Assembly: GCA_973895155.1 (NCBI GenBank)
Contig: OZ316892.1
Coordinates: forward strand, 7,998,001-8,062,000
DNA length: 64,000 nucleotides
Direction of reading: 5' to 3'
Origin: Marsupella aquatica
Taxonomy: Eukaryota > Marchantiophyta
Of the stretch, positions 1 to 13,185 are shown one piece after another. Numbering within the stretch: the stretch's first letter is position 1; every line of letters begins with the position of its first letter. The notes under the pieces were generated by a model. It searched no databases. It had not been told where the DNA came from and was given only the letters and a program-made list of their open reading frames with translations. The position numbers and the translations under genes are program-made.

Positions 1-387
1 TTGCCTTCGTTCTTCGAAACTATGAAGATAACAAAACCCATGGTATAGCTGACTGAGGCACTAGAAATCAGATTAACTGATCTCTGATTCTAGAAAGGGA
101 GATTCATGACAATGCATCCTTGTAAAGTGGATCCGTGCAGTTAATATACTAAATTGTCCAACGGGAGCTACTTCTATTGCCCTTGGTTTTCTAAAGCTAA
201 GAATGTACCAAGCCATGAAATCTGGACTGATACAATGAAAACACAGACAAACTGGACTCTGATGATTACTACAGTCACAGGTTTACACAAACATATTCTT
301 GCTATGTATAAAGAAACATTCAATAATCCACAAAATTGTCAAATATCACAGCTTCCAAATGGTAAGCTACTGCATTGCTCCACAAAC

Positions 388-3335
388 CTGTAATATTTTT
401 GAAAGTGATGACGTCTCCAGCTCGTGGAACTGAAGAGCTGGAAGGGCTGTGCAAAAGTCAAAGTGCTTCGCTACCAACTCCTCACAAATTTCACATAAAG
501 ACTGGCAAAATGGCATGCTTGCTGCAACTTGCAACACGGCACAAGCGGAATCCTGCAAGTAAAATACTACTCGGTCGTTAAGTAGTCCCGTGCCGACTCT
601 CCTTACTGCAACCGAACTGAAGCCCAATATGGGTTGGTGCGATTTTTCACCACTACGGAAACTAATCATAGGCCTGCAGTAGAATTGAAAAATCTCTGTT
701 CAATATTGAAACTCTATCCACTTTTTTATACGACTGCACTTAAAGAATTACTTGCACCCGTGTAACGTACCTTAGTCAGGGACTCCAAGAGATAGCCAAT
801 GCACTTTTCTTGTAATAAGTGCATTCCAAACTGATCACCCAGGATCAATAAAGGTAGCAATACAGATCCCATGTCCTCTATCCCATCCACTTCGAGATGG
901 CCTTTGTACATAAAATTGATCATCACCAGGAGTGATTCGAAACCAACATCTTGAATTGAAATAGTGTCCAGCTCACTCTCCCTCATTCCATTGGTAAACA
1001 TCTGAGTTCGTGACAACAACAAGAAAAACCGGCGTCAACTGGCTAATACTAAACGAGGAAGCAATCATCTTACCGTCAAAGCCTTCCATTCAAGAGAAAA
1101 TTCTACGGAGTTTTGGTTGTATCAACACTCAATCCTAGCCATCCACATCCTGAGGGTACATAACGAGCTGGCAAAGTCTTCGCGACGTGCTGTCATTGCA
1201 AAAATCCTACCTTGGCAAACGGCCGGCTCCAAGCACTGAGAATAAGCCTGTGAGCTCGAATCACCTGCTGTTGCCCATCTACAGAAAGCTCAACATCAGC
1301 GTAATCGCCGCTGTCGAACAGTTTACATAGCTTTACTAGGTCAATAGGTAGTTGAGACAGGAAACCTCCTTCTGGGTCTGGCTTTCCCAAAATGTTCTTA
1401 AGCTCTATATCAAGTTTGCGCACTTCTCGAGGATTTTCCTCGACGTCATCGGAATCTCTTCCAATAATCTTTATCAACTCATCATCACACTGTGATACTA
1501 ACACCTCAAGCCCAAAATCTTCCGCCAGCTTTTTCAGATCATACAATTGATTCACATCAACCTGTTACAGATTTAATGCCGAAACAGATTAGATTGTACC
1601 AAAAACTATGGGTAACCGAAAAGAAAGTGAACAGCTCACTAAACCTTGATGCACCACTGAGGAGCTGTGACCTGACCGTGTTCCGCTTAAATCCAGTACA
1701 GTAAAAGTTGTGAAGCACTCAATTGAAGGAACATCTACCTGAGCGTGTCCGGTGTAGATGTACTGAAGAAATGCATGCAGAATATCATAATTCACGTGTG
1801 GCATATGAATCTCTCCCGCAGGTGAAGTACGCATGTCAAAAGACTTCGAGCAGCACAGAGCTAGAAGTAACTTATGAGCTGGTACAATCCGTTTATCAGG
1901 TGCCACAATAAACTGAAGATCAGCGAGTTCCTCGCATTCCAGATAGTGTGAAAAACCTCCATTATCCAGAGGGATCTGAATCCTCGGAGGCTGCAAGGGT
2001 GGTAACACTTGGATGTTGCGATAAACTACATGTTTATCCCAACTACTTAGCCCGACATATTGGATGGTACAATTCGGCTTCGAGTCAACCCAGTGACATA
2101 TAACACCCTTTCCAGGATCACCTTTCCCCACTGTTAGCACACCATCAGACACATTGACCCAGTAGTGTTCGAAGTGAGTAGGCTCAAGCATCACATTTGC
2201 CACACATACTACCGGTTGTCCATCCACCTCAATCTTTACCCGCCTGCACCAACACAAAAGATTACTTCCAGTACTACAGGACCTCTCAAACCCTTGACCC
2301 CAATTTCACTCCATTAGATCTACAATTTCTAATGAAGACGTTTGTGATGCCTTTTTTAATTTCAGAAACAGGAGTACAAGCTTAACTGGAACAGCCAATA
2401 AACTTTGCAATCCTGTGTTGAGTGAGGTACTACGAGTCGCTAACCTAACGACTCTTGACCAAAAGTACATGAATCTGTTTGTTCTTTGATCTGGCTGGTT
2501 CTTCTTGTTAAGGATGTACATTACTCAGACCAGCAAGCCAGTAAGAAGTAGAGCCCGTCATGAATTGTGCATGCTTAGTAAGGAGATGAATCTCAGTTCG
2601 ATATAGGTCAAATTTGAAATCTAAGAGATCAGTAAAATGCCCACGAGCTGAAATTCTCTCGCTGATGCAAATGGGGATACCGGATAGGAGTCTTTCACGC
2701 GTTATAATCATGACCGGTTGATATCAACTACAAACACTGATCTTTCTGCCTCGCACTGGAGGGTCCTTTCAATAACCATCGAGCCGATTCGACGAACGTC
2801 CAGGCGAGGCAGTGAAGACCCTGTAGAGAATCTACCAGATGTCAAAAACCAAACATAACACAGGCAGGATCCTCTCTGAAAGGACGAAATCCCATAAATA
2901 TTGCTACTCCCATGAACATTCCGCTTCTTATTTTTGTTACGCCGACTCCTAAATTTTTCAGTCATAACACACAGACGGGCAAACCCACAAAAGCCTAGAG
3001 CATCTTCATCGCACTTGAACCTCCGGATCAATCCCATTCCAATCTGACAATAGGCCGAGAGTGACATGTTGTCCGTATGAACATTCGAGAGAGAAGAAAA
3101 CGTGTACTCACCGATTGCAATGGCTACCCAGGATCAATGTGTACGAGGGGTCAGGGTCTGTGCGGTAATGCTTGGAGCCTGCGAGCTCTTTGAAGACAAC
3201 AGTGACATCGTTTTCAGTCATGGCCTCAAATGCCACGCATGCCTTTCCTGGCTCAGCGAACCGAGCCTCTTCTCCCATCAGCCATGCGCATTCAAAGGGA
3301 GGTACGACCAACACATTCGCTCCTGCTAACCTCAT
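388..3335 (-). CDS. BTB/POZ domain protein, At2g30600-like (3' end off window)
   Basis: Five exons on the minus strand join in phase: 3335-3112, 2243-1739, 1561-1211, 1001-771 and 552-388, giving 492 codons before the window ends the gene. All four introns are GT-AG. Residues about 10-150 resemble the farnesoic-acid-O-methyltransferase-like module of At2g30600 (PFECAW, NDVTVVFKE, CTIQYVGLSSWDKH). A first BTB lies at about 177-243 (LADLQFIVAPDKRIVPAHK) and a second at about 325-405 (DYADVELSVDG, AHRLILSAWSRPFAKMF). The start of a BACK-like helical region follows (LLQEKCIGYLLESL). In Arabidopsis an F5/8 type C (discoidin-like) domain comes after this and would lie to the left of base 1. BTB proteins of this kind are thought to be adaptors, often for CUL3 ubiquitin ligases; the substrate is unknown. 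The start is the ATG at 3335, just before the conserved PFECAW segment. The frame is open further upstream, so an earlier start is possible. Confidence 0.93.
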
Positions 3336-6211
3336 CCTGGGAACCTTTCCGGATGCGCGACCAAATTTCTTATATATGCTGAATATAATAGCTGTCTCCT
3401 TGTCGCCGTGATTTTGATGGGCAATTTCTTGTCGAATCTTGGTAATAAAATGAGGACTCCTAAGAAGCAGCCACCGAACGAAATGCAGCTTCAAACGAGG
3501 AAACCTCTCCCTCCACCTTCTCCACCTGCTGATTTTTATCAGAAGAAATAGCGTTACATCACTTTGCCAGACGTAAAAAGCACGCAATACTTTCCCAGTG
3601 CCAACTTGGCGTAAACAGACTCTCTCTGGTACACTTCCAGTCACATATTCTTCACACCGTAAACCCTAAAGTCTTCAGCAGAAAGCCGACATAGGAACGT
3701 CAATTTGCGACGAGGGCAGTGATGACGGCATGACAACTCCCACCGTCAGAGGACCACATTCTGGATCTCCGCAAGTCTCCAATTCCATATCTCAGAAAAT
3801 AGAACACGAGCACGTACAAGTATCTCTTGAGAGCGTCGCGTAGTGAAAAAGAGGCTGGTGAATTCCCACCCGCAGTTGCTAAACGCAAGTTTAATGTCAT
3901 GATTTCTGCCATATCTTCACGAAAAACCAAACTAACAGAATCTCACGCTTTCCTTCTTGAGATTACTTGTCGCCAGAATTTCACAGATCCCCTGCTGGTG
4001 TTTCCTATCCAAGTATACGGGTACTCTGATCGACCTTTCGCGTAGAGGGCAATTCAAGTAGAATGAAAAGTAGCATCCTTCTCAATCGAAAGTGTCTATT
4101 TCTATTGCAAACGCGCACCCAGGAGTAAGGCAGCAGCTGTTTACAATATCTTATCATAAGTTTCAAAGTTGCTACGCCGCAACAAAATGCTCTCTCCAAG
4201 ATGAGGATCCCAAGCTTAATTTCAATCCTCGTCACACTCAAATTTTCCTGTATTAATTGACCTAAGAAGCAAAAAATTGACGCTGGACTCACTAAAAAAT
4301 TAAAAATCAGCTTTGCGGAAAGCTTGCAGTTGGTAATGTACCACTTTGCAACATAGGGTTGGAAAATGTACTATCTGATCGCTACGCATTTAACGAGTCA
4401 TGGACCAGAGAGGATTCAAGAACAAGCGCTGTGGAACCGAAAGGACGGAGCCGGTGAACACCCGAATACAAAACACGCCACTCTTGATCGCCTTCAGCAA
4501 CCACCAAATCAAGCCCAACGAACAGAAACCCAACCCGACAATAATCAGAACAAAAATGACCCACGAGCCCCACTTGAAAACCACCATCCAATCACCTCAG
4601 CCACTACTACAAGTCTATGTCTCTCCACAACGAATTCCACAACCACCTCAGGATTGGGGTCTATTAATCCGTCAGAATTCTTCACCAATTCTACCTGGTC
4701 CAACCAATCTTTCTCACGACAAATGCCGCTAGGAAAGCAAAACCTTTCACAGGAGAAATAACCAGCCGCAGTTCTAAAATGCTTGAAAGAAACAAGAAAA
4801 CTCCGCGACCATCATCAATTCACTTTAAAAAACACTGTTCCAGTACACACAAATCCTACTAATTCAGTCCTCAAATCCCCAACACCGATTTCACTGCGCC
4901 AGCACGGGCTCCAGACCTTGAAAAGGTTGGAGTAACCCTCCTGAATTTCCTCCTCAGTCGCCGCTCTGCTCCCTCCTTTCTCCACACGAAATAGGTAGTG
5001 CAATCAACCTCGAAAAATGAAAAGACTGGCAGCCGTAGCCATGAATTTCAGCGCTGTGACCTGGAGGAGAAAATACAAGTGCTGTGCGTGAGGAGATATT
5101 TCATTGGTCGACAGAATATTGCAGTCAACATCAGCGATACTCCGCCTAGTGGGTCGAGGCTAAAAGAGCAACAAATTCGAGAGCCTTCAACGCCAGCAAT
5201 CACCATGTCCAAGAGAAAAACGGAATTGACAGACGGAAAAGATTCGGAAAATTTCATAAAATCACTATCCTCCCTCTCTTCTCCAGTTCTCCTCATCAAT
5301 GTGCCCATTTGAATCCAACAGAAATGCCACCTTCTCTAAAGAATAAAAACAAAAACAAGACCATGGTAGCTCTACCTACCTTTCTTTTCTAACACTCTAC
5401 ACACGCCGTCAGTTCTCAGTCAGGAACCGGCAATCGATTAAGCTGATCGTGTTGCGAGGCTCAGACAATTCCATCATCTACTCTCCTCGTCAATAGCCCT
5501 CAAAACTATCCAACAGCACCAAAACATGCAACCGCATTTTCAGCATGGGCGAGCACTTCAAAGAAACTGCAAGGATCATTCGACCCTTGATTGAATGCAT
5601 ATCAAATTTTTATTTCTTTTTGTAGAAAGGACTCAATTTGCGGGTGTCGCTGAGGGACGAAATTCGTCAAAGACATTGACCATCCTCTGATAGCCTTCAC
5701 TAATCAGAAGCCCCACATAAAAACCAGTAATCCAACAGCGCAAGGATCAGCCCCTAATCACTTGGCGAGCGGTGCCGTTCACCCTACAATAATGGATCTA
5801 TTTCCTCAACCATCGTCATCCTCAACCATAGCTCTAACCCTCGACCGATATCGCTCCAACAAAACCCGCCAGCCAAGAGCCCAAAACAAAGGGAAGGCAC
5901 GAATCCAAAATCGTTCCCCGCCCCATGACTCACAAAATCAATGCTCCACCCTACCTACGACATGTCAATACATTAACACAGAAATCAAATCGAATTCTCC
6001 CACTACAAAAATCGCTCGCCTCATGAGAAAACCTCTCCTCTCCTCTCCACCTCTACTCCCTCTTGTCACAAGACACGCACTCACAACTCCTCCAGCATTG
6101 ATCATCGGACGACGCCTGCACCTGTTCGCTCTTCGACGCTCGAGCGTGTGTAACGATGTGGCCTACGAGCACAAGATCATGTACAGTCCCATAAAAGAGT
6201 AGAGAATCGCC
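3336..6211. other. Spacer upstream of the BTB gene, no recognised gene
   Basis: This should hold the promoter and 5' UTR of the minus-strand BTB gene. Open frames exist here (for example 4366-4761 plus and 4390-4587 minus), but they overlap each other in several frames, are low in complexity and match nothing I recognise. I see no tRNA, LTR or convincing exon structure. Confidence 0.5.
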
Positions 6212-6718
6212 TTAGAGCATCTCCAAGGGGAGGGTCCAATGCACCTGTAACCTCAAAAATGAACATTTAGGGGTTGAATTTGGAGGGATGGTTTTCCACT
6301 AGCAGCAAGCCTCCACTTTCACAACCACCCTGACCTAGCTCCATACCTGTAACCTCTAAAATGAACATATAGGGGTGGAATTGGGAGGGATGGTTTCCCA
6401 CTAGCAGCAAGCCTCCGCTTTCACAACCACCCTGACCTCCATAGTTGGTTAAAATGGCAGCCAGGAGAGGGACCTCTATCCTGACCTCTATTCCCATCCA
6501 TGTCAGAGATTTCACCACATGTCACAAGGTACGGGATATGATTGAGATCTTGAACCCATGTATGACAACACATCATTTTGGAGGGATAGGGGTTTAAGAA
6601 AAGGGAACCACTGGTGATTGAATTCAATATATGCTATTCTAATTTCTAGGCCTCCAAATGATGGGTTATATTTTGAGTTTACAAGTCATTGACCTCTAAA
6701 CCACCCGAGATGCTCTTA
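6212..6718. mobile_element. Non-autonomous MITE, PIF/Harbinger-like
   Basis: A 501-bp element (6215-6715) is bordered by TTA on both sides (6212-6214 and 6716-6718), which fits a 3-bp target-site duplication. Its ends are inverted: the left starts GAGCATCTCCAAGG and the right ends GAGATGCTC, so nine terminal bases are perfect inverted repeats. TTA target sites and GAGCATCTC termini are typical of plant PIF/Harbinger-type MITEs. There is no coding capacity. The inside contains a 102-bp tandem duplication. Confidence 0.7.
6244..6445. repeat. 102-bp tandem duplication inside the MITE
   Basis: Two copies begin with CCTGTAACCTC at 6244 and 6346. Each carries the same succession of words (GAACAT, AGGGGT, GGAGGGATGGTT, CACTAGCAGCAAGCCTCC, CACAACCACCCTGACCT) with scattered substitutions. 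Confidence 0.85.
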
Positions 6719-7612
6719 GGGCCATCTTGCATGTGAGGGGCTTAGAGAAATGCAAATAAGTGCAATGATGGAGCCAAAGTTTGCAGATGTTTGGACCACC
6801 TCCTAAAATTTTAGACAAAGAAGTACTCCACATTATCTAGTATTTACTTGGGTCCACTACTTGCCATGTAGGATGGTAGACACCATATGTAAGGGTAGTC
6901 TTGCATGTGGGCAACCCTATTTCTGTGGCCCTCAACTGAGAGGATGGCATGAGATGATTGACTGAGCCATCTCTGACAGGACCTGTGCACAAAACATTCA
7001 TTGATTTTCATTTTAGAAAACAAAACCAGGCCAAAATTAAAGTTGCCTGCTTTCATTTTCTAATGTCAAAAAAATACACTGCAAAGTCAGTGTTTACACC
7101 TGGATGTTAGAATGTTCTTAAAATGTACATGACAATCTCCCTTCTAGGTTCACAAGGACCCCAAAATATATATTTTGTTATTTGGGGCCATTGTATTAAC
7201 TGTTATTTAGTTATTGCACAAACCCAAGACTACACTGTAGTATACTTTCTGTCATGAGGGAACTGAAGGGCTCTTCTTGTGAGACCATTACATGTGAGTT
7301 GGGGGTAAGCAAACGAGACACTCCCACCCCTATGAACGTCAAATCTACACCTACCATACTATCAAAACACAAACCAAGACACATTTGTTTGCACAAGTTG
7401 GTTTGCTGGTCGCAACCTTGTCCTGGTTTGTGTTCTGGCTGTATGGAGGTCATGATTAGGCATAGATTTAACACCTAGACTTAACACCAACATATATGCC
7501 TGCCTAGAAAGGACTTCCACAGCGTGCACTAAGGTCCAACTCCCACTCAGCAGGCCTTGGTCTTCAGCAATTGCAAAACATTGGTGAAAAGTAGATAGAG
7601 TTGGACAGCAAT
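6719..7612. other. Spacer, no gene; one short inverted repeat
   Basis: No gene is recognised. A short imperfect inverted repeat is present: AACACAAACCAAGA at about 7365-7380 faces TCCTGGTTTGTGTT at 7421-7434. The small open frames on both strands around 7211-7628 are explained by this stretch lacking stop codons and have no family signature. Confidence 0.5.
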
Positions 7613-7842
7613 ATCTGCTACCCTGCAATGTACGGGCTTTTGTTTCATTATGAGGTTTAAGGTCAGGACCTCAAGGGCCCAAAAGTTTCCAGCCCTTGCC
7701 CTTGGAAATGCCAATTTTTGCCATCAGATCTGCTACCCTGCAATGTCCCGGCTTCTGTTTCATTATGAAATTTAAGGTCAGGACCTCAAGGGCCCAAAAG
7801 TTTCTGGCCATAGCCCTTGGGAATCCTAATTTTTGCCATCAG
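7613..7842. repeat. 115-bp tandem duplication
   Basis: Two consecutive copies start with ATCTGCTACCCTGCAATGT at 7613 and 7728 and end with TTTTTGCCATCAG. Both contain GGTCAGGACCTCAAGGGCCC. Confidence 0.88.
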
Positions 7843-8347
7843 GCCTGGCAGAGAAGGGGATCCAGGCATCTTTTAGTTGCTCACCTAATGTGCTGCTGTG
7901 AGTCAGGTTGAGGGCCGGAAAAAGTAGGGCCGCTCACATGCAAGTTGGCTCTAAGAGAAAGCCACACTCCCGGCCCCTGAGATTGGGATCCAGTGCATGG
8001 GTTTCATGCAATATGTGACACTCTCACTCCCAGTTAGAAGAGTAGAGAGGGTTCAGGACAAAGGTTCTAGAGTTCTGGAGGAGTCTCAAAAACCAGAGGA
8101 CAAAACCCTCGAGAGGCAATTTCCTTGTGTCAATTGTTGTAACGCGCAATCTTCTGGAGTTCAGACTGAGGATCTATCGACTTTCGGTCTATTTCAAGGG
8201 AATTCCATCATCATTGCAGTTTGTTTAGAAGCCTAGGGTTCGAATCCTGGACGAAAGTTTCTTTTGCGGTAGTTGGTGGTGGTGAATTGTTTTCATTGGG
8301 GTGTCGATCGAAATAAGTTCGGGTGTGAGTGCTCTGTTCTCGGACGA

Positions 8348-11300
8348 ATGGCGGAGGACTTGGGAGATGATGCGCCACTTTCGTTGCTCTTCGAAAGGGG
8401 CCAGGAACTGTACGCTGTGGCGGAATCCTCTGCACTTGATCCGGCAAGCTTTACTTATTCCGGTCGTTTTTGGCATAAGGCATGATGGTGAATTTGTGAA
8501 TTTTATGTCACTCAAATTGAGTACCGAATGGACTGCATAGTAGATGGGACTGGTTGAATGGTTGCACTCCGCAGGCCTTCTGACAGTCCTTTCAATTTTT
8601 TGTGTCTCTGTTTCGACTGCAGGATCAAGTGGCGAGAGCTGTTGGATTTCTTGAACGTTGTCAAGAACTTATCGATAAGCTTAGCCTTTTCTCCTCAAAT
8701 GAAGAAAAAGAAGATATTAGTACCATGGATTTGAAGTACTTGCTAGTAAGTTTCAAGTTGTGATTTTGTTTTGTTTATTATGATTGCGTGATCCTCTCTG
8801 TTATTCATGAACCGGTATAGGTCACAAATTTGGCAGATTGCTAATGTTAAGATTTTCAGAATCTGGTACGCTTGCACACTGTTTTTCTCTGTGCAGGGCT
8901 AATGGCGCTGTTTACTTGTCCAAATCATACAGGTCCCTTATTATTTAGGTTTTTTGACTGAAAGGTTATCAACAAAAGATACACCGAGTCGACTGCGTAA
9001 AGTAGAGGCCTCCAAATCACATTTGTTGGTATGTGCATCAGATGCCCTTAACCGAAAGTTTTTCAAGTTTCCGTGTGATCTACATCTGGTGTGTGAATTC
9101 TCATCAGTATCTCATGCGAAGTTGAATGCAAATCCTCTTTAAGATGTTAGGGTTGAAAAATTCTCTCCTGTTTGTATGTAGGCCTTCATTAGAGTCTGTG
9201 ATCGATTAGAGCTCCTTCCAAGCGCGGAAACGGAAGCACTAGCTCAGGAGACGGCACCGAATGCAGAGGCCAGGAGAAATCAAAAGGTAAACTTGTTAGT
9301 GATACAACTGCCCCTACAGCAAGAAAAAGAATATTATTTCCGAAACATTACCATAGAGTGTTTTACAGCTTCAGAAGATCGTATCCGGACATAAATGGCG
9401 ACTGGAACCTGAGACCTGTGAAGAATGGAAAGGTAACAACAATAGTGGCTCCAAAGTCTCGAAATAGTCTACCATTACTTGCTTCAATCTGCTGCTGTCA
9501 GGCACACCAAGACAAGGAGATAGCATTGTTTTTCCTCGAAACACCGCACCGAAGGGAGCGGGCCAATGGCCTTAAAAAAAACAGCGCTAGTACAAGTGCC
9601 CTAGTACAAGTGCCAAAACCTAAGTTTCGGGTCACTGGAAACTACTCTCTTCAACAAATCTAATTGGCCTGCTCTAAGCTTAACTTCCAATTTGACGAAT
9701 ATTTGCCATCTTTCTGATCTACTATTCTTTTTGCAAACGATAGCGCTTTACTTGTCATCACCATCAGTGGGCTAAACAAATGTTATAGTCGGTCCTTGTT
9801 CTATTTCAGAGTGACATTTTGCATTGTGGTCCATTGGTAACTATTGCCTTCTCTTGAGATTCAATTCTCAGCAAAGAATGTCTGCATTGAATGGAGGTGT
9901 GTGCTGTTTCTTTCCTTTGTCTGCGTCCTGAGTGGTTTGTGGATGGTACTGTAGCTCGCCCGTTTCAAGAGGCAAAAGGCAGCCCAGTCTCAACTTCAGG
10001 AAATTAAAGAACGGCAAGAGAGGAGGAGACGGTCATCACAAGCTGCTGCCAAAGCCACCAGAGTTGAAAATGGAGACAAAGAGGCTGAGGAAGATGATGA
10101 GGAAGAGAGAGAGGTTAGTCGTAAGGTCCTTCCTTGATTGAAGTCAAGGTTGTGAGGGTGGTAGAATCTCTGGTAGCTTCGAGGACAGTGGGGGACTGTA
10201 GAAGGCATCTTGGTATTAGAGAGCTGCTTTGATTTCTGGTTGACTATGACAACTTGGATACCTGACTCGAGTCAGTACCTCTGTGTGGATGGAATACAGG
10301 CTCGTTTCGCACAAATTTCGTTTGAACTCTGCAAGGTATGTAGCAATGCATACTCATTTTCATTTCGAAGTAGCTACCTGTTGGTCTACAGACATCTATG
10401 TTTATGTTACTAATAGTTGTTGTGAGTCAGCTTGAACCAGACGTTTGCAGCCAAGAAGCTTCTGTGAGGTTCCCTTGAATAATAGGAGGCCAGCAGTGCG
10501 TTTTCCTGTTTGATTCCTTTCTCAGTCTTACTAGCCATCGCTTTACTCTGTTGGCTAGCAGGCTTTGGATCTTCTGGAAATGCTGAAAAAGGAGGAAGAA
10601 ATGCTTAATGCCGTCCAAGAAGTCAATAGCAAGGTATTGACTTCGTTTTCCGAGATTTTAGCCCTGACGCTCTTCTCGAGTAGGTGACCACTGTCTTCAT
10701 GTACCGCACTTCGTGTGATTGCAGTTTTCTCGGCTTGCTTTAATGTTCTTGAGTTTGTCCTATTCCAGGGTGGAAATGAGGCGCTCACTAGGACAATTTT
10801 AGATGAACGACAAGCAAGGGCAGAAGGATGGCACAAAGAGGCAGCAGCAAAAGCAAGAGCCACTATACCAAGTCAACCTCTGGCAGCTGCTATGTTTGGT
10901 CAAAATGTTATTGAAGGGAGAACGAGTTTAGGAAATGGACATCAACATGCCCATGCACCTCTTTTATTTGGACCAGCCAGTGTCGTTGATGGGAGCCTGT
11001 CCACAGAGAGAGAGAGAATGGTTGCTGAAGTCTTCCAGCCAAGTCACAGGTTTGTACCCCCTTTATGCGCCGGTCATCTGGTGGCTTCATACATGGTTCT
11101 TGGGGTTTGTGGGTTTGTCGTCTTGATTTACCAAATTCAAATTTCCGCATTTTGATGTTGCGTTTATCTGAGCAATCAAGGTTGCATTGTCTGCGACTAC
11201 TTGTTAGTGTGCTCTTGGACGGTTAGCTGTAATGGCGACGGACTTGCAAGGAAAGAGATATGATTGGCAACGGGCCCCATTTCGTCATGTGTAGATTGCC

Positions 11301-11532
11301 CACTATGAGCATAGAAGAAGCCGGCCTGGCAGAAATGAATATTATGCGCGAATGGAATGAGAAGAATCAAAAAATCTTCGATGAGGCGAACACATCTTGG
11401 CATAGTGATGGGAAAAAGAAAGATGATGATAGTGATGATGAAGCAGCGGAATACAAAGCAAGGGACTGGGATGACTGGAAAGACGAGAACCCGAGGGGGG
11501 CTGGTAATTCAGCCTTGAAACCTGTTCGTTAG
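8348..11532 (+). CDS. TAP46: TAP46, PP2A regulatory subunit (TAP42/alpha4 family)
   Basis: Nine exons join in phase to a 401-residue protein, close to the 405 residues of Arabidopsis TAP46: 8348-8443, 8623-8745, 8933-9028, 9182-9286, 9955-10113, 10300-10335, 10562-10633, 10769-11049 and 11295-11532. TAP42-family proteins bind the catalytic subunits of PP2A-type phosphatases and act downstream of TOR kinase in the cytosol. Family motifs seen are EDISTMDLKYLLVPYYL near residue 65, LARFKRQKAA, ALDLLEMLKKEEEML, FGPASVVDGSLSTERERM, VFQPSHRLPTMSIEEAG and the C-terminal DDWKDENPRGAGN. The N-terminal half is the helical TPR-like part that contacts the phosphatase. An acidic stretch (EEDDEEERE) precedes exon 6. 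Intron 1 appears to use a GC donor (CCG|GCAAGC at 8444); the other introns are GT-AG. The start ATG at 8348 gives the expected LSLLFERG opening. Confidence 0.97.
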
Positions 11533-13091
11533 GTAGTCGCGAGGAAGTCCAGTTGTTCAGTTTTTAATGTATCGATGAAGATTGGAATAATTTACTTGTT
11601 CTGAGCTGAAGTGGCACTGTATTGCCCCATACTGAATGTGGCCAACCCTGAATTTTCAGCATTCACGCTCTCTAGCTTCCTCGCTCTTGTTTTGCAATCT
11701 CCATCGTCAATATTGTTTTCTTGGCTTCTTCCGTCCAGTTGGTTCCTTGATTTGCGACGTCACCAGCTCTAGTTATATCACAGGAAAATCGAGGCTTAGA
11801 TGTCTAGAGAGTGTAGCTCGATTCTGATACTGATAATATGAATGACAAGAAATTCGCAAATACGACTTACTAGGTCTATGTAAGCATGGACAGATGCTAA
11901 TGACGTGTGCCAGCTCTCGAATATCACCGAAGTTTCCCCACCTCTCTTGGAGAGTGTATGATATAAACCCATGCAACAGATTAGACAACAAGAAGATCCA
12001 GTTTAATCTATCTAGGATATACATGCACGTCCCTTGGATTTTGATGATCCTGAAAGAAAAAAAGCATCAATTAACAATAAAGGTGTCAAAAGATGTAAAA
12101 GAGATACATGCGAGGTCTGAATTTAGGACACTGGTTGATTTCGTTGGAGCACAATTTAGGTTTCTAAAATGCTTTGACTCCACCCAGAAGTCGAGTTAAC
12201 GTGAGGCGAAGAGAAAGATCCTGGACTGGAGCTGTTCGTTGAGTGTTCACATCGCTTGATTTTCAAATAACACTTCGGCCAAAGAAGGTGCTGACTGTCA
12301 GACAAATTGTTTATTAGTCGGCTCTTTTGGTGCATATCGATAAGTAGCGCAAAGTTGTGGCCAGAAGGGAGTAGAAGGCACTTCATTTTCACATGAATCG
12401 GTCCTCATGTAGCTCGATGGCTCACCAGATAGAAAGGTCTTGAGACCCCGAATTATTCTTTCGAGATGGAATTCGATGTCATGAATCTCAAAGGGACGTC
12501 CCGAGTCGCAAGCTAACGGCATCTCCAGGAAAAAAACAATTTGGACAGTCAACCAAGTTGAGCCCCGATTTAGTCCGGTGACGGCTAAAGATCAAATGTA
12601 GCACACTGGCTGCCAAGCAGCCCCTTGGTGACAAGCATGTGCCTAGGTAGACCTACCCTAGCAGGGTTTCCTTTTGTGTTTTTGGGCAGGTGGCATTCGT
12701 GGCCTGCAGAAAAGTCTCACTTAGCAAATCGTTAGAAGGGTAGTATTATGACATTTGTCTACATACAATCATATCCGCACCTTTGCGATGGTTTGGGCAA
12801 ATAATAACTACAAAAAATTAGAAACCTCTTTGTATCATTCATAAGCCACTTCAACTGATAGCAAATGTGCAATTAAAAATTTGCACAGAGGAAACCCCTA
12901 GGCGAACAAACCCTGGAGACTCTCCCATTCACCTCTTGTCCAGGGAACAACAGACTTCTCTACAGAGTCTCCTATTCATTCTCATCATAGTACCCAATTG
13001 AAACAAGGAGTGCAAGTTGCCGATAAGTAGTCTCAGAAGTGTCAGAGGGACCTCAAAGCAAAACCTACACATCAATATAGTCACCATTCTC
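11533..13091. other. TAP46 3' flank and spacer
   Basis: The first few hundred bases should be the TAP46 3' UTR. Nothing else is recognised; the small open frames have no family signature. Confidence 0.5.
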
Positions 13092-13185
13092 CACAGCACC
13101 TCCATAGCGCCGCGGAGACATGTGGATCCAACTCAAACACAGCACCTCCATAGCGCCGCGGAGACATGTGGATCCAACTCAAACA
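13092..13185. repeat. 46-bp perfect tandem duplication
   Basis: The 46-bp unit beginning CACAGCACCTCCATAGCGCC at 13092 is repeated at once from 13138. The copies are identical as far as I can read, which suggests a recent duplication. Confidence 0.95.

Noticed and set aside
4366-4761. Plus-strand frame of 131 codons with overlapping minus-strand frames, one hydrophobic
   Set aside because: Three overlapping frames are open at once, with low-complexity T, N, Q and S composition and no family motif. This is a stop-poor stretch upstream of the BTB gene.
8211-8260. GGTTCGAATCC, a perfect tRNA B box, ahead of TAP46
   Set aside because: No A box or cloverleaf could be found at the right distance. 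It is at most a tRNA fragment.
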